Shown here: positions 50,373 through 60,530 of the stretch, piece after piece
Numbering within the stretch: position 1 is the first letter of the stretch
Layout of the letters: the number at the start of each line of letters is the position of its first letter
DNA from: Prevotella sp. UBA2756
GTDB taxonomy: Bacteria > Bacteroidota > Bacteroidia > Bacteroidales > Bacteroidaceae
Length of the DNA: 64,000 bases
Direction of reading: 5' to 3'
NCBI GenBank assembly: GCA_002353205.1
Contig: DEJE01000038.1
Coordinates: forward strand, 1 to 64,000
Translations under genes and position numbers: made by a program
The notes under the pieces: generated by a model
Told to the model about the DNA's origin: nothing
The model's database searches: none
Seen by the model: only the letters and a program-made list of their open reading frames with translations

Positions 50373-50391
50373 GGGCGTTGATAACTTTATA

Positions 50392-51477
50392 TCAGTGTTT
50401 GCTACGGTGGGCGTATTCTATGGCATCGAGGATTCCCTGAGCCATCAGTTTCGGGGTGGCATAGGACTCGTAAAAGTTGCGTGCATTGCGTCCCATGGTG
50501 AGCATCAGGTCCGGCCGACGGGCTGCTTTCAGGATGATTTCCTCCAATTCGTGTTCATGGTTATAAAAGAAACCGTTGTAACCGTCTTTGATGTTCAAGC
50601 GTTCGCCTCCGGTAATGGCGTCGGTGCGCGTCACGAAGGGAACGCCATAGCCCATGCTCTTCAGTACCGAGAGGCCGGCTTGATCGGGAGAGACACAAAC
50701 AAGTGCCCTCGCGAACATACCGCGCAGCTTCTCCTCAACATAGATAGCGCCGTGGAAACTGATTTTCAAGCCTTGTCCCTCTTCTGCAACAAGTCTCTTC
50801 AGATAGTCCATCTGGTCGCCGTTTCCAACGATGTCGAGCGTCGGCATCTGTAGGTCTGGCTGCTCCTTCGCCACCTTAAGATAGGAACGGATCAGCTCTT
50901 CAACCTTTTTCTCCTTATAAAGAGTTCCGACAAACAAGATGGATGTGCGCGGCAGATCCCAGTCGATGGGTGTCTCGTTCACCTGAACGGTGTTATGGGC
51001 GACGAAGAACTTCTCACGCGGCAGCTTGTCCGTCAGCCAACAGGAGATGGGTTCTTCCATATAGAACACGATAGCATCCGATTTCCGGAACTCATAGTCC
51101 ATGACATGATAATAGAGTCCCTCTTGCTTGAAAGGCAAAACATAGCGTCGCTTGTAGGAAGCACGCACGCCGATAGTCCAAGGAATAGTCTTGTTCCCAT
51201 GTTTGAAGAGAGGGACGAGATAATAGCTGAGGCACATCGGATTCGGATCGAACACAACTGTGTCGAACTGAGAACGCAACCTGCGCAGGCCTTTCACGAA
51301 GATGAAGCGGCTGATACGGAAGAAATCCAGCTTCGTCTTCTTGTATTTCACGGGGCCTTGACTGACATCTCTGAGAAAGTAGCCAACGGTCAGGTCTGCG
51401 TGTTCGGCTATGATATCGTAGATCGGCGAATTATAACCGGTTATTTCGTGCTGAAGGATGAGGACTTTTCTTTTCAT
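50392..51477 (-). CDS. Glycosyltransferase, GT4-like
   Basis: A 361-residue GT-B enzyme. The N-terminal half (VLILQHEITGYNSPIYDII) is weakly conserved; the C-terminal half has ILFVGTLYKEKKVEELI, LDIVGNGDQMDYLK, ISFHGAIYVEEKLRG and the E-x7-E-like SPDQAGLSVLKSMGYGVPFVT. It is the second of only two recognisable glycosyltransferases in the operon. Its ATG overlaps the wecB stop (ATGA). Donor unknown. Confidence 0.87.
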   Translation of the reverse strand: MKRKVLILQHEITGYNSPIYDIIAEHADLTVGYFLRDVSQGPVKYKKTKLDFFRISRFIFVKGLRRLRSQFDTVVFDPNPMCLSYYLVPLFKHGNKTIPWTIGVRASYKRRYVLPFKQEGLYYHVMDYEFRKSDAIVFYMEEPISCWLTDKLPREKFFVAHNTVQVNETPIDWDLPRTSILFVGTLYKEKKVEELIRSYLKVAKEQPDLQMPTLDIVGNGDQMDYLKRLVAEEGQGLKISFHGAIYVEEKLRGMFARALVCVSPDQAGLSVLKSMGYGVPFVTRTDAITGGERLNIKDGYNGFFYNHEHELEEIILKAARRPDLMLTMGRNARNFYESYATPKLMAQGILDAIEYAHRSKH

Positions 51478-52625
51478 TTCAGTGCTTGAACGATTCTTCG
51501 GCAGGCCTGTCCGTCGCCGTAAGGATTGACGGCCTTGCTCATCTGCTGGTACACTTCGGGATTGTCGAGCAGGATTGACACGCTGCCGACGATGGCGTCA
51601 TAGTCGGTTCCGACCAGCTTCACCGTGCCCGCATCGAGCGCTTCAGGGCGTTCGGTGGTATTGCGCATCACAAGAACAGGTTTCCCGAGTCCAGGTGCCT
51701 CCTCTTGTATGCCTCCGCTGTCGGTGAGTACGAGCGTGGACTTCTCCATGAGGAATACAAAACTGAGGTACTCCAGAGGTTCTATGAAGAACATGTTGTG
51801 CAGATGGCTGAGGTCGTTGCCGAAGACTTCATGTATTGGACGGCGCACATTGGGGTTGAGGTGCATGGGATAGACGAAGTCGACATCGGGATATTGTTCG
51901 CTGAGCGCTTTGATTGCCTTGCAGATACTAATGAAACCCTCGCCAAAATTCTCGCGCCGGTGACCAGTGATGAGCACCAATCGTCGGCCGTTTTTGAGGC
52001 GGAGGGTGTCGTAACCTGAGTTTTGCAAGGTCTCAATCAGGCTATCGTTAAGTTCAGGAGTGGTCTTGATTCTGTCCACTACCCAGTAGAGTGCATCGAT
52101 GACAGTATTGCCCGTGACGGTGATTTTCCGTTCGTCGACATGCTCTTTCAGCAGGTTCTCGCGACTCAGGGGCGTAGGTGCGAAGTCGTAAGTAGCTATG
52201 CGACTGGTCAGCTGACGGTTCATCTCTTCAGGCCACGGACTGTAGATGTCGTTCGTCCGCAATCCTGCTTCTACATGACCGACGGGTATTTGCTGATAAA
52301 AAGCAGCGAGGGCGGCAGCCGTACTCGTGGTGGTATCGCCATGAACAAGAACGACATCAGGCCTTACCTGTTGCAATACATCGCGCATACCAAGCAGCAC
52401 TTTCGACGTAATGTCGTAGAGATCCTGACCCTGTTTCATGATGTTCAGGTCGTAATCGGGCGCAAGACTGAATATCTTCAACACCTGATCGAGCATCTCG
52501 CGATGCTGTCCTGTCACGCAGACAAGCGTCTGAAACAGGTCAGGATGACGCTGCAGCTCTTTCACCAGCGGTGCCATTTTGATAGCTTCAGGCCTTGTGC
52601 CGAAGACGAGCAAGACTTTCTTCAT
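51474..52625 (-). CDS. wecB: UDP-N-acetylglucosamine 2-epimerase
   Basis: A 383-residue cytoplasmic epimerase, UDP-GlcNAc to UDP-ManNAc. Hallmarks: VFGTRPEAIKMAPL, VCVTGQHREMLDQVL, HVEAGLRTNDIYSPWPEEMNR, LITGHRRENFG and the C-terminal TDSGGIQEEAP. Next to wecC (6-bp gap), so the product should go on to UDP-ManNAcA. Confidence 0.96.
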   Translation of the reverse strand: MKKVLLVFGTRPEAIKMAPLVKELQRHPDLFQTLVCVTGQHREMLDQVLKIFSLAPDYDLNIMKQGQDLYDITSKVLLGMRDVLQQVRPDVVLVHGDTTTSTAAALAAFYQQIPVGHVEAGLRTNDIYSPWPEEMNRQLTSRIATYDFAPTPLSRENLLKEHVDERKITVTGNTVIDALYWVVDRIKTTPELNDSLIETLQNSGYDTLRLKNGRRLVLITGHRRENFGEGFISICKAIKALSEQYPDVDFVYPMHLNPNVRRPIHEVFGNDLSHLHNMFFIEPLEYLSFVFLMEKSTLVLTDSGGIQEEAPGLGKPVLVMRNTTERPEALDAGTVKLVGTDYDAIVGSVSILLDNPEVYQQMSKAVNPYGDGQACRRIVQALK

Positions 52626-52631
52626 CTGTGT

Positions 52632-53837
52632 TTATCTTTTGAAAATGCCACAAAAATCAAGAATCACCTTGTCATCACTCCACTCAAGCGTCTTGAAAAC
52701 ATCGTGCGCAGTGAGAAAAACAACTATATCAGCTCTCTGATAGGCCTCCCGATAGTCGGTCAGTTTGAAAACGTTGTGCGACACAATGTTCGGTTCGACG
52801 ACGAGGATCTCAGCGTTGTTGTAGTTCTGCATCACCCGGGTCGTGATGAATTTGGCCGGTGATTCACGCAAATCGTCGATGTTCGGCTTGAAAGCCAGTC
52901 CCATCATGGCAACGACAGGCTTCCGGTTGTTGTGGAGTTCAAACTGCAGCATGGCATTCTTCACCTTTTCGGCACACCATTCAGCCTTATGGTTGTTCAC
53001 CTTGCGTGCTGTCGAAATAAGCTGAGACTCTTTCGGGAACTCACTGGCAATGAAATAGGGATCAACGGCGATGCAATGCCCCCCGACTCCACAGCCAGGC
53101 TGCAGGATGTTCACACGCGGATGCTTGTTGGCCAGACTGATGAGTTCCCACACGTTGATACCGGCTTTGTCGCAGATAAGGCTCAGTTCGTTGGCAAAAG
53201 CTATCTGTGCGTCGCGGCTGGCGTTTTCGGTCAGCTTGCACATCTCAGCCGTCCGACAGTTCGTTTCGTGCAGTGTTCCCTTGACGAACAGTGCGTAGAA
53301 ATCTTTTGCACGGCGTGTTGAAGCCTCGTCTATGCCTCCGATAACGCGATCGTTGTGTACGAGCTCATGAATGACGTTGCCGGGAAGCACACGTTCCGGA
53401 CAATAAGCCACGTGTATATTGCCCTTCAGTTCAGGCCGCAATTCGTAAATCAGGGCAGCCATCTTGTCGGTTGTCCCAACGGGAGAAGTTGATTCGATGA
53501 TAAACAAATCGCCCTCCTTCAGCAAAGGTACTACCATTCGCGTTGCCGATTCGACAAATGATATATCCGGTTGATGGCCATCCTTGAATGGTGTTGGGAC
53601 AACCATCAGGTAGACGTCGCTCTGTTCGGGCTTCGAAGTTGCCTTCAGGCATCCGGCCTTCACCACCTCCTGCAGCATTTCCTGCAGGCCTGGTTCAACG
53701 ATGTGTAGCTCACCTCGATTGGTCTTTTCTACCACTTTGGGATTGATATCGACACCGACAACCTCAACACCGTGCTTTGCAGCGATGATGGCAGTCGGCA
53801 AACCGATATAGCCCAGTCCCATGAAACATGCTTTCAT
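52632..53837 (-). CDS. wecC: UDP-N-acetyl-D-mannosamine dehydrogenase
   Basis: A 401-residue NAD-dependent enzyme that oxidises UDP-ManNAc to UDP-ManNAcA. N-terminal Rossmann motif GLGYIGLPTAIIAA, middle CKLTENASRDAQIAFANEL, catalytic Cys in PGCGVGGHCIAVDP, and LAFKPNIDDLRESPA. With WecB it predicts N-acetylmannosaminuronic acid in the polymer. Confidence 0.96.
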   Translation of the reverse strand: MKACFMGLGYIGLPTAIIAAKHGVEVVGVDINPKVVEKTNRGELHIVEPGLQEMLQEVVKAGCLKATSKPEQSDVYLMVVPTPFKDGHQPDISFVESATRMVVPLLKEGDLFIIESTSPVGTTDKMAALIYELRPELKGNIHVAYCPERVLPGNVIHELVHNDRVIGGIDEASTRRAKDFYALFVKGTLHETNCRTAEMCKLTENASRDAQIAFANELSLICDKAGINVWELISLANKHPRVNILQPGCGVGGHCIAVDPYFIASEFPKESQLISTARKVNNHKAEWCAEKVKNAMLQFELHNNRKPVVAMMGLAFKPNIDDLRESPAKFITTRVMQNYNNAEILVVEPNIVSHNVFKLTDYREAYQRADIVVFLTAHDVFKTLEWSDDKVILDFCGIFKR

Positions 53838-53860
53838 ATTCTTATTCTTTTATTCTATTC

Positions 53861-55201
53861 TTATAATAAATGATAAACTCTCACCGCCAGGATGGCATAG
53901 CAGAGCACTACGCAGGAACACGACAGCAGCCATTCCCTGACACTGAGCGTCATTCCGGAATTCTTCTTGACGTTGAAGAACAACAGGAAACGCACCGACG
54001 TGTAAAGGACGACGTACACCATCAGCACACGATAGATGTTCGTGGTCGTCTCACAGGCGATGATCATGCCCCCCAATCCTACAATCACACAGACAAGGTC
54101 GAATATAAAACGGGTCTTCTGCTTGTCGATGACTCGGTAGATGGGGAGAACAGACTCTGTCAGCACGATGGGAACCGACATCATCGACAGGCATAATGCG
54201 AAATTGCCTGCCACTTCCCACTTTTCGCCAAGGTACCATTCGATGAACAGATCGCCTCCAAGAACAACAAACGTAATGGGTATCATCGAGAGGATGAAGG
54301 TAATCTTGACTACCTTTTTCGTCACGGAAGCTATCTGTCCCGACTCTTTCGCCACAGAAATCTCCTTGTAATAAACCTTGCTCATGGCTGATCCGACCAT
54401 GGATATGGGCAATACCATAAACTGGAAAATGATGGAATAACAGCCGATAACGCTCTTTGGGAAGTAAAGTGACAGGATGATCAGCGCCATATTGACCATT
54501 GCAGCCTCAAGCACGATGCCTGGGGCATCGAACATCGGGAAATTGCGATACTTTCGTATCATCTGCCGAATCTCCGACAAGGATGGATGGCTGCGATAGA
54601 TGACCGGAATTTGGCGGCGCAAACCGACGAGATAGGTGATGACCGACGACAATTGTGCCAACACATTACCCAGTATCAGTCCGTTCAGACTCTTCACCAT
54701 GCTCAGCAGAATCCTGAAGAAAGCCTGACTCAGCCCTTGCGTGATGTTGGCAACCGCCATCAATGAGTATTTTTCATAGCGGTTGGACAGATTGTAGAAC
54801 AACTGATTGAATGCCGTAATGACAAGCAGAATAATCAGCAACGGAAGGCTTGGGAAATTCACAAAGAATTCGATGTCAAGCTTTCTTCCGACAATAAACA
54901 CGCCTGTGGTCAACACGATGATGAATAACGCCACGGCCAGACACATCCAGCAAAGAGCAGGCAGTTCACGCTGGTTACGCGTCTTTACAATGGTGTTCTC
55001 GTAGGAAAGGAAGAGCACGGCATTGATGATCATGAATGCACTGGAGAACAATCCCCATTCGCCATAGCATTCTGTTGAGTACAGACGTGACAGTATCGGT
55101 GTAACTATTATCGGTAATAGATACATCAGCACGTTGCTCGAAGAAAGCTTCAGCGTATTCTTGACAAGCGGCATCTTCAATATGTTCTGCAAAAATCGCA
55201 T
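53861..55201 (-). CDS. wzx: Wzx-type polysaccharide flippase
   Basis: A 446-residue integral membrane protein of the MOP superfamily with about twelve to fourteen helices and the family start LKLSSSNVLMYLLPIIVTPILSRLYS. It would flip the lipid-linked repeat unit across the inner membrane. It lies between wecC (23-bp gap) and an acetyltransferase gene (6-bp gap). Confidence 0.9.
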   Translation of the reverse strand: MRFLQNILKMPLVKNTLKLSSSNVLMYLLPIIVTPILSRLYSTECYGEWGLFSSAFMIINAVLFLSYENTIVKTRNQRELPALCWMCLAVALFIIVLTTGVFIVGRKLDIEFFVNFPSLPLLIILLVITAFNQLFYNLSNRYEKYSLMAVANITQGLSQAFFRILLSMVKSLNGLILGNVLAQLSSVITYLVGLRRQIPVIYRSHPSLSEIRQMIRKYRNFPMFDAPGIVLEAAMVNMALIILSLYFPKSVIGCYSIIFQFMVLPISMVGSAMSKVYYKEISVAKESGQIASVTKKVVKITFILSMIPITFVVLGGDLFIEWYLGEKWEVAGNFALCLSMMSVPIVLTESVLPIYRVIDKQKTRFIFDLVCVIVGLGGMIIACETTTNIYRVLMVYVVLYTSVRFLLFFNVKKNSGMTLSVREWLLSCSCVVLCYAILAVRVYHLL

Positions 55202-55207
55202 TCCTTT

Positions 55208-56113
55208 TTATCCAAATGAGTAGTTCTTGGGCGAGGGCACGTAGTACATGGTGACACCCCGGCGCCCCAATTCAACCATTCTGTCGAGACATTGCCCCGC
55301 ATGCAGCATCTTGACTTCGAGGTTCGACAGCCGACGGATTTGCCAGTCTTCGTCGGTGAAGTAGCGGGTCACCCTTCCTTCACGCAAGCGCTTCTCGCTG
55401 TCGGAGTTGTAATCCTCGTATTGGCACACACGACGGTTCTCATCGTAATACTGCCATGTTCGTTTTTCCGAGAAGAACTGCGCCCAATACGGGTGTTCAT
55501 ACTGTAGACGACTCTCGGTACAGTGCTCGAACGTCCCGATATAGCAGTGCGGCATGCCCAAGTCGCAGACAAGACCATTCATGCTGCATAGCCTTCCCCA
55601 TGGTGAATCCACGTCCCAGCAGTCGTGGCAACGATGGTGGTCGCGGCAGAGAAACTCTGCATTCTTGCCGATGGCACACACCGAATGACGTACGTTGATG
55701 CTGCGAACGACACCGGGATAGCGTCGGAACGTCTCTGCCAAGTAGCCTGCTTCCGTTGGGTCATTTTCCTTATCGAACACATAGCCTGGTTCGAAAGCCT
55801 TCTTCACTGGCGGAAAGGCAGGCATCATCAACGTACCCTCTGGTCCGAGGGCCTTCAGAATCTTCTCTATCAGCTCGCGGGCTGTCCCCTTGTAGTTATA
55901 GAATTCCTTCATAGAGGAATGGATGCACACGGTGCTCCCTTCCTTCATACCCATCTCCTGCATCAGCGCAACGATGTCGTCGGCCGAATACTTCTGATGA
56001 TACACAAGCTTCCCGATTCTTTTCTTGATGTTTTTCTTCATCAAGGAGATGTCCTTGATGCCAAAGATGCGCTTCACAAGGCGTCCTGTCGTAGTGTAGA
56101 GACTATACTTCAT
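55208..56113 (-). CDS. AAC(3)-family acetyltransferase, probably acting on an amino sugar
   Basis: A 301-residue protein of the aminoglycoside 3-N-acetyltransferase fold: VCIHSSMKEF, ALGPEGTLMMPAF, YLAETFRRYPGVVRSINVRHSVCAIG, SPWGRLC and FEHCTE. In polysaccharide operons such enzymes acetylate amino-sugar residues; with a DegT aminotransferase in the same operon, an aminodeoxy sugar is a likely substrate. It overlaps the wzy gene by 11 bp. Drug resistance is not implied. Confidence 0.85.
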   Translation of the reverse strand: MKYSLYTTTGRLVKRIFGIKDISLMKKNIKKRIGKLVYHQKYSADDIVALMQEMGMKEGSTVCIHSSMKEFYNYKGTARELIEKILKALGPEGTLMMPAFPPVKKAFEPGYVFDKENDPTEAGYLAETFRRYPGVVRSINVRHSVCAIGKNAEFLCRDHHRCHDCWDVDSPWGRLCSMNGLVCDLGMPHCYIGTFEHCTESRLQYEHPYWAQFFSEKRTWQYYDENRRVCQYEDYNSDSEKRLREGRVTRYFTDEDWQIRRLSNLEVKMLHAGQCLDRMVELGRRGVTMYYVPSPKNYSFG

Positions 56114-57446
56114 AGGCAGGAACAGGTTGGTCGGTGGTCTTTGAGAAGCGTAACAGCAGCAGGCATAGGAAAAAGCCGCAAGAGAGAATGGTCGTGAACA
56201 GCGACACGTTGGTCACGGCCATGACGGTTCCCGTCAGCGTTGCCATGACAAACGGCATTTCGTGGTTGTTCGACAACCTGTTTACATATACCAGTATGAT
56301 GTAGAACAGCACTGCAATCAGGAAGATTCCCGGTAAGCCCAAAGAGGCAAACCCGTCGGTCAGCAGGAAGTTGGCGTTGGCATTGGTGTGCACGCCACGA
56401 CCTCGGTAGATGGTCCATACGGCGTTTCCCAGCGACGGGTTGTGGAAGGGATACATGCCCGTGAAGTAGTTCACGATGCCGATGTGGGAATAGTATGTGA
56501 AGGGATAGTTGTTGAACACGGTGATATAGCCCGATGCGAGCCATCCGGCAACGCCGAGCGTACGCATGAACAGCACCGTCCCGATGAAGTAGAACAGTTT
56601 GTTGTCGATGTACAGGCTGAGCAAGAAGAGTATGAGCACACCGATGGTGATAATGGGGAACAGCAGCTTGATACTCTTCATCCGCTTGAAAGCCATCAGA
56701 TAATAGATACCATAGACGGCAATAGGCATCAGTATGGCACTCTTCGAACCCGATGCCATGTAGACCACGAGCGAGCAGAGGCATCCGATGGCCTGCGCCC
56801 ATATCTTTTTCTTCATGCACCCGTAGGCAATGAAGAAGGGCGAAAAGAAGTCGGCTGCCCACATCAGGAAGTAGTTGATGAAGCCATGACCTCGCGTGAG
56901 CTTGTCGTTTTCACTTCGCAGCGAGTAGATATCGCTGAAGGAAACGAAGCGCAGCCGGTCGCCGAAGAACACGATGAGCACCGCGAGAACGAGGATTCCC
57001 AAAATGATAAAATAGAGGACAGGTATGCTATCCGTATATTTCTCGCACCGTTCCTCGCCCAGCTTGTTCCACGAAGCGAGGAAGAAGAGGGTCTGGGCGA
57101 AGGTGAAGGCCACCTGATAGACGATGATTGAGTTGTAGTCCTTGAAATGATATTGCAAGGTGATGACCGTCGGGATGTGGATGAGGATGAACGTGAGGAT
57201 GGCGATGAGGTCCGACGGCACCTTACGTGCCCTGTAGAACAGGATGGGCAGGAAGGCGAGGATGTTGGAAAGCGTCTCCTCGTATTCCGTCGCGATGTTG
57301 TACTTGTAGCCGATATAGCCGAACAGCGGGTACAGATATTCCACATATATCACCCTGAAGAGGATGATATACACGATGGTCGAGACGATGCTGACGGCCA
57401 GCACGCGCCCGTCCAGTTTCTTTTCCAGCTGCTTGCTAAAGCTCAT
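56103..57446 (-). CDS. wzy: Wzy-type O-antigen/capsule polymerase
   Basis: A 447-residue membrane protein with about twelve helices and one large periplasmic loop (FTGMYPFHNPSLGNAVWTIY) between late helices, the topology of Wzy polymerases. The sequence itself is poorly conserved, as usual for Wzy. Position between the phosphatase gene and the acetyltransferase gene, with 11-bp overlaps on both sides, supports the call. Confidence 0.85.
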   Translation of the reverse strand: MSFSKQLEKKLDGRVLAVSIVSTIVYIILFRVIYVEYLYPLFGYIGYKYNIATEYEETLSNILAFLPILFYRARKVPSDLIAILTFILIHIPTVITLQYHFKDYNSIIVYQVAFTFAQTLFFLASWNKLGEERCEKYTDSIPVLYFIILGILVLAVLIVFFGDRLRFVSFSDIYSLRSENDKLTRGHGFINYFLMWAADFFSPFFIAYGCMKKKIWAQAIGCLCSLVVYMASGSKSAILMPIAVYGIYYLMAFKRMKSIKLLFPIITIGVLILFLLSLYIDNKLFYFIGTVLFMRTLGVAGWLASGYITVFNNYPFTYYSHIGIVNYFTGMYPFHNPSLGNAVWTIYRGRGVHTNANANFLLTDGFASLGLPGIFLIAVLFYIILVYVNRLSNNHEMPFVMATLTGTVMAVTNVSLFTTILSCGFFLCLLLLRFSKTTDQPVPAYEV

Positions 57447-58152
57447 TAATGACTATTTTTTCAACCAGTCTCACTCGTTTGCCCGACATCTTGCCATCAA
57501 GAAAATACTTGGCGAAGCGGATGCTGTGCGTATCCGTTCCGCAGAGATCGTAGAAACCGTTGTCCAGCAGCATTTCGGCTTTCTTCTGCACCTCTTTCCC
57601 GTAGGCACCCACCAGCGAGGGCACGTTCAGCTGGAACAGGATGCCGTTGGCCTTCAGCTTCTTGTAGTCGCCGATGTTCATATATTGGTAGCGTTCTGGG
57701 TGGGCCAGCACGGGGAAGAACCCCTTGCTCTTCACCTCGTCGAGGATGCCGTCCATGCCGAATGGCGGACTGAAGTAGGATGTCTCCACGAGCAGGTGCG
57801 TCTTGTTCTGGCCCAGCGGCATGACGTTATGCTGTGCCAGACGCCTGTCGAAGAGGTCGTCCATCATGTGCTCCGATGCCAGATGAAGCTCTATGCTTCC
57901 TTTGTATTCGTTGTGTAGCTTACCGAACAGTGCTTTCAGTTCCGTCGGTTCGTTGGGAATGTCGTCCATGGTGTGCGGTGTGAGCCACACCTGTTTCACG
58001 CCGCATTCCTCCCAGAGGTTAAGGATGCGCAGTGTCTCCTGTTTTTCCTTCACACCGTCGTCGACACCGGGGAGCAGATGGCAGTGCCAGTCGGTGAAGC
58101 CGCTGAGCAGGCCGCTCTCCTTGATCGTCTCGTTGCTGCTGAATGGCCACAT
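57436..58152 (-). CDS. CpsB/YwqE-type tyrosine-protein phosphatase
   Basis: A 238-residue PHP-fold phosphatase. Metal ligands are in DWHCHLLPGVDDG, TPHTMDD, LASEHMMD, LAHPERYQYM and CGTDTHS, in the order of CpsB/CapC. It would dephosphorylate the tyrosine cluster of the Wzc kinase encoded 2 bp upstream, setting chain length. Confidence 0.94.
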   Translation of the reverse strand: MWPFSSNETIKESGLLSGFTDWHCHLLPGVDDGVKEKQETLRILNLWEECGVKQVWLTPHTMDDIPNEPTELKALFGKLHNEYKGSIELHLASEHMMDDLFDRRLAQHNVMPLGQNKTHLLVETSYFSPPFGMDGILDEVKSKGFFPVLAHPERYQYMNIGDYKKLKANGILFQLNVPSLVGAYGKEVQKKAEMLLDNGFYDLCGTDTHSIRFAKYFLDGKMSGKRVRLVEKIVINEL

Positions 58153-58154
58153 CG

Positions 58155-60521
58155 CTATGCCTCCTCCTTCGTGTAGCTGCCGTAGCCATAGCCGTAGCCA
58201 TAGCCCTGACGGTGATGACGGCCCGTGGCCACTTTCGTTCCGTTGAGGATGAGGGCCATGTTCTTGAGCTTCTTCTCTGTGTAGTAACGCTCAATCACGG
58301 GCAGCATGTTGCGCTCCAGCAGTCCGCTGCGGATGACGAAGAGCGTCATGTCGGCTTGGTCGGCGATGATATTCGTGTCGGCCACGATGTCCACGGGGGC
58401 ACTGTCGAGGAACACCATGTCGTAGACCGTGCGCAACTCGGCGATAAGAGCCTGCAGACGACCGTTGGCCAGCAGTTCGGCGGGGTTCGGGGGAAGTGTT
58501 CCCACGGGGATGATGTCGAGCGTAGGGCAGTCGGGATGGTGCTTGATGAGCGATTTCCAGTCGTCCTCCTGACCGGTCAGGTAGTTGGTGATGCCTTTCT
58601 TCGGGCTTCCCACGTATTCGCTGAGCGATGCCTTGCGGATGTCGAGGTCGATGGTGATGACGTGCTTGCCCTTGATGGCAAAGGTCGACGAGAGGTTCAT
58701 CGTGATGAATGTCTTTCCGCTGCCGGGATTGATGCTCGTGAGCAGCACCACCTTGGCGTTCTGATGGCTGTTCGACATGAACTCGAGGTTAGTGCGGATG
58801 ACGCGGAACGCCTCGTTGATGATGTTTCGCGTCTGTGGCTTCACCAGTATGCGGTTCTTGTCGCTATCCTTTTTCTTGCCTTGACGCAAGGGAATCTCGC
58901 CGATGAACGGTGTGGCGAGGTTAGCCAGATCTTGCTTTCCTCTGACGGTGGTGTTGAACTTCTCTTTCATCCAGAACACCACGGCCGGCACGGCCAAGCC
59001 GAAAAGCATCATCAGTGCCAGCAGTCGAAGGCGCTTGGGCGCTATGGGCTTCTTGCTTCCCATCGGCGGACAGATGATGCGTGTGTTGTAGGCGGTGAAA
59101 GCCTGCGTCAGCTCGTTCTCCTCGCGCTTCTGCAGCAGGAAGATATACAGTTCCTGAAGCACTCGTTGCTGGCGCTCCACCGAGAGCAGGTCCTTTGCCT
59201 GGATGGGCGTGGAGGCTATCTGCTCGTTGTTCTTCTGCTTGTTGTTCTCCAGTCCCTTGATCTGTATCTGCAGCTGTCCGATGGCATTGTTGAGCGAAGC
59301 CATGATGGCACCGCGCATAGCAGCCAGCTGACTGTCCATCTCGGCGACGATGGGGTTCTCGGCACTGCTCGACTGTGCGGTGTTGTTACGGCGCAGTTGC
59401 AGGGCGTTGTATTGTGCTATCTGCTCCTCGACGGCTTTCGACTGCGACAGCATGTTCGACGGCAGGAGCTGGTTCTTTGCAGAATTGTCGCGCATGTAGT
59501 CGCGGATGTATGTGGCCATGTAGAGCTCGTTGCGCAGCATCACCAGCTTGCCTTCGGCCTCGGTGGCTTCTTTCATGAAGATCTTCGTCGTTTCCACCAC
59601 GTCGGGCATCAGGTGCTTGCTCTTATAGGCCGATATGTTGTTGTCGACGTGTCCCAGATCGTGCTCGATGACGCGCAGGCGCTCGTCGATGAACTTCGAT
59701 GTCGACAGCGCCAGCTGGTTCTTGTCGTTCATCCAGTACTCCTTGTACACTTCGATGATCATGTTGATGAAGTCGTTGATGCGCTCTATGCTCACGTCCT
59801 TGAAGTTGATGTCGATCACCGTGGCGTCTTCCTCGCTGATGTCGGCACTGAAACGCTTGATGCAGCCCTCGGTGACGATGTACGGCTCTTCGCGCACGAC
59901 GCTGATCGTGGAGTCTTTCTGGTCGGTGTAGTGGTCGGTGGGGCGCACCGTGACCATGCCCACGGGCGTCTGCACGGCGGTGTTCAGTTTACCTTTCACC
60001 TCGTCGTCGTAGTCGGTCTTGTTGCGCTTCATGCCGTTGATGGTGAACTGTCCGCCCGAACCGAAGTGCAGGTCCATCTCCACATGGTCGTCGTCGGTCA
60101 GCCCGTCGATGCTTACCTCGATGGGAAGCGTCTTGCCATAGAGCGTTACGTCGCGCAGACCTTTGCGCTTGGAGTAGTCGTAGTCGAGCTTCAGGCGGCG
60201 CACCACCTCGTAGACCACGGCGGGTGACTTCATGGCAAGCAGCTCGTTGCTCACGTTCGACGTGGAGTTGAAGAGCCCCATGCCCGAGAGCGCACCGCCC
60301 AGCTGGCCGCCCAGCATCGAGCTGGTCTGGTCGTCTTCCTTGATCATCACCTGTGCCGTTCGCTCGTAGACGAATTCAGTGGAGAAGAGATAAAGAAGAG
60401 TGAGTGCTACAAAAACAACGACCGACAAGAGGAACCATTTCCACTTGTCGAGACAGAGGTAAAAGAAATCTTTCAGATTCATCGAATCTGTGTTCGTACG
60501 CGTATTTTGTTCTGTCGCCAT
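58155..60521 (-). CDS. wzc: Wzc-type chain-length regulator and tyrosine autokinase
   Basis: A 788-residue inner-membrane protein: Wzz-type N-terminal domain with helix 1 (WFLLSVVVFVALTLLYLF), a long coiled-coil periplasmic part (about 280-480), helix 2 (LRLLALMMLFGLAVPAVVFW), and a cytoplasmic BY-kinase with Walker A INPGSGKTFI, Walker A' VITIDLDIRKAS and Walker B MVFLDSAPVD. The C-terminus has a Tyr cluster (GYGYGYGYGSY) encoded by a 12-bp repeat at 58180-58206, the autophosphorylation tail. The partner phosphatase is the next gene. Confidence 0.95.
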   Translation of the reverse strand: MATEQNTRTNTDSMNLKDFFYLCLDKWKWFLLSVVVFVALTLLYLFSTEFVYERTAQVMIKEDDQTSSMLGGQLGGALSGMGLFNSTSNVSNELLAMKSPAVVYEVVRRLKLDYDYSKRKGLRDVTLYGKTLPIEVSIDGLTDDDHVEMDLHFGSGGQFTINGMKRNKTDYDDEVKGKLNTAVQTPVGMVTVRPTDHYTDQKDSTISVVREEPYIVTEGCIKRFSADISEEDATVIDINFKDVSIERINDFINMIIEVYKEYWMNDKNQLALSTSKFIDERLRVIEHDLGHVDNNISAYKSKHLMPDVVETTKIFMKEATEAEGKLVMLRNELYMATYIRDYMRDNSAKNQLLPSNMLSQSKAVEEQIAQYNALQLRRNNTAQSSSAENPIVAEMDSQLAAMRGAIMASLNNAIGQLQIQIKGLENNKQKNNEQIASTPIQAKDLLSVERQQRVLQELYIFLLQKREENELTQAFTAYNTRIICPPMGSKKPIAPKRLRLLALMMLFGLAVPAVVFWMKEKFNTTVRGKQDLANLATPFIGEIPLRQGKKKDSDKNRILVKPQTRNIINEAFRVIRTNLEFMSNSHQNAKVVLLTSINPGSGKTFITMNLSSTFAIKGKHVITIDLDIRKASLSEYVGSPKKGITNYLTGQEDDWKSLIKHHPDCPTLDIIPVGTLPPNPAELLANGRLQALIAELRTVYDMVFLDSAPVDIVADTNIIADQADMTLFVIRSGLLERNMLPVIERYYTEKKLKNMALILNGTKVATGRHHRQGYGYGYGYGSYTKEEA

Positions 60522-60530
60522 GGCTTTTAC

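Noticed and set aside
55208..56113. Aminoglycoside resistance gene
   Set aside because: The AAC(3) fold is also used for sugar acetylation, and the gene is embedded, with overlaps, in a capsule operon.
58143..60227. 694-residue open frame opposite wzc
   Set aside because: Antisense shadow of a clear BY-kinase gene.
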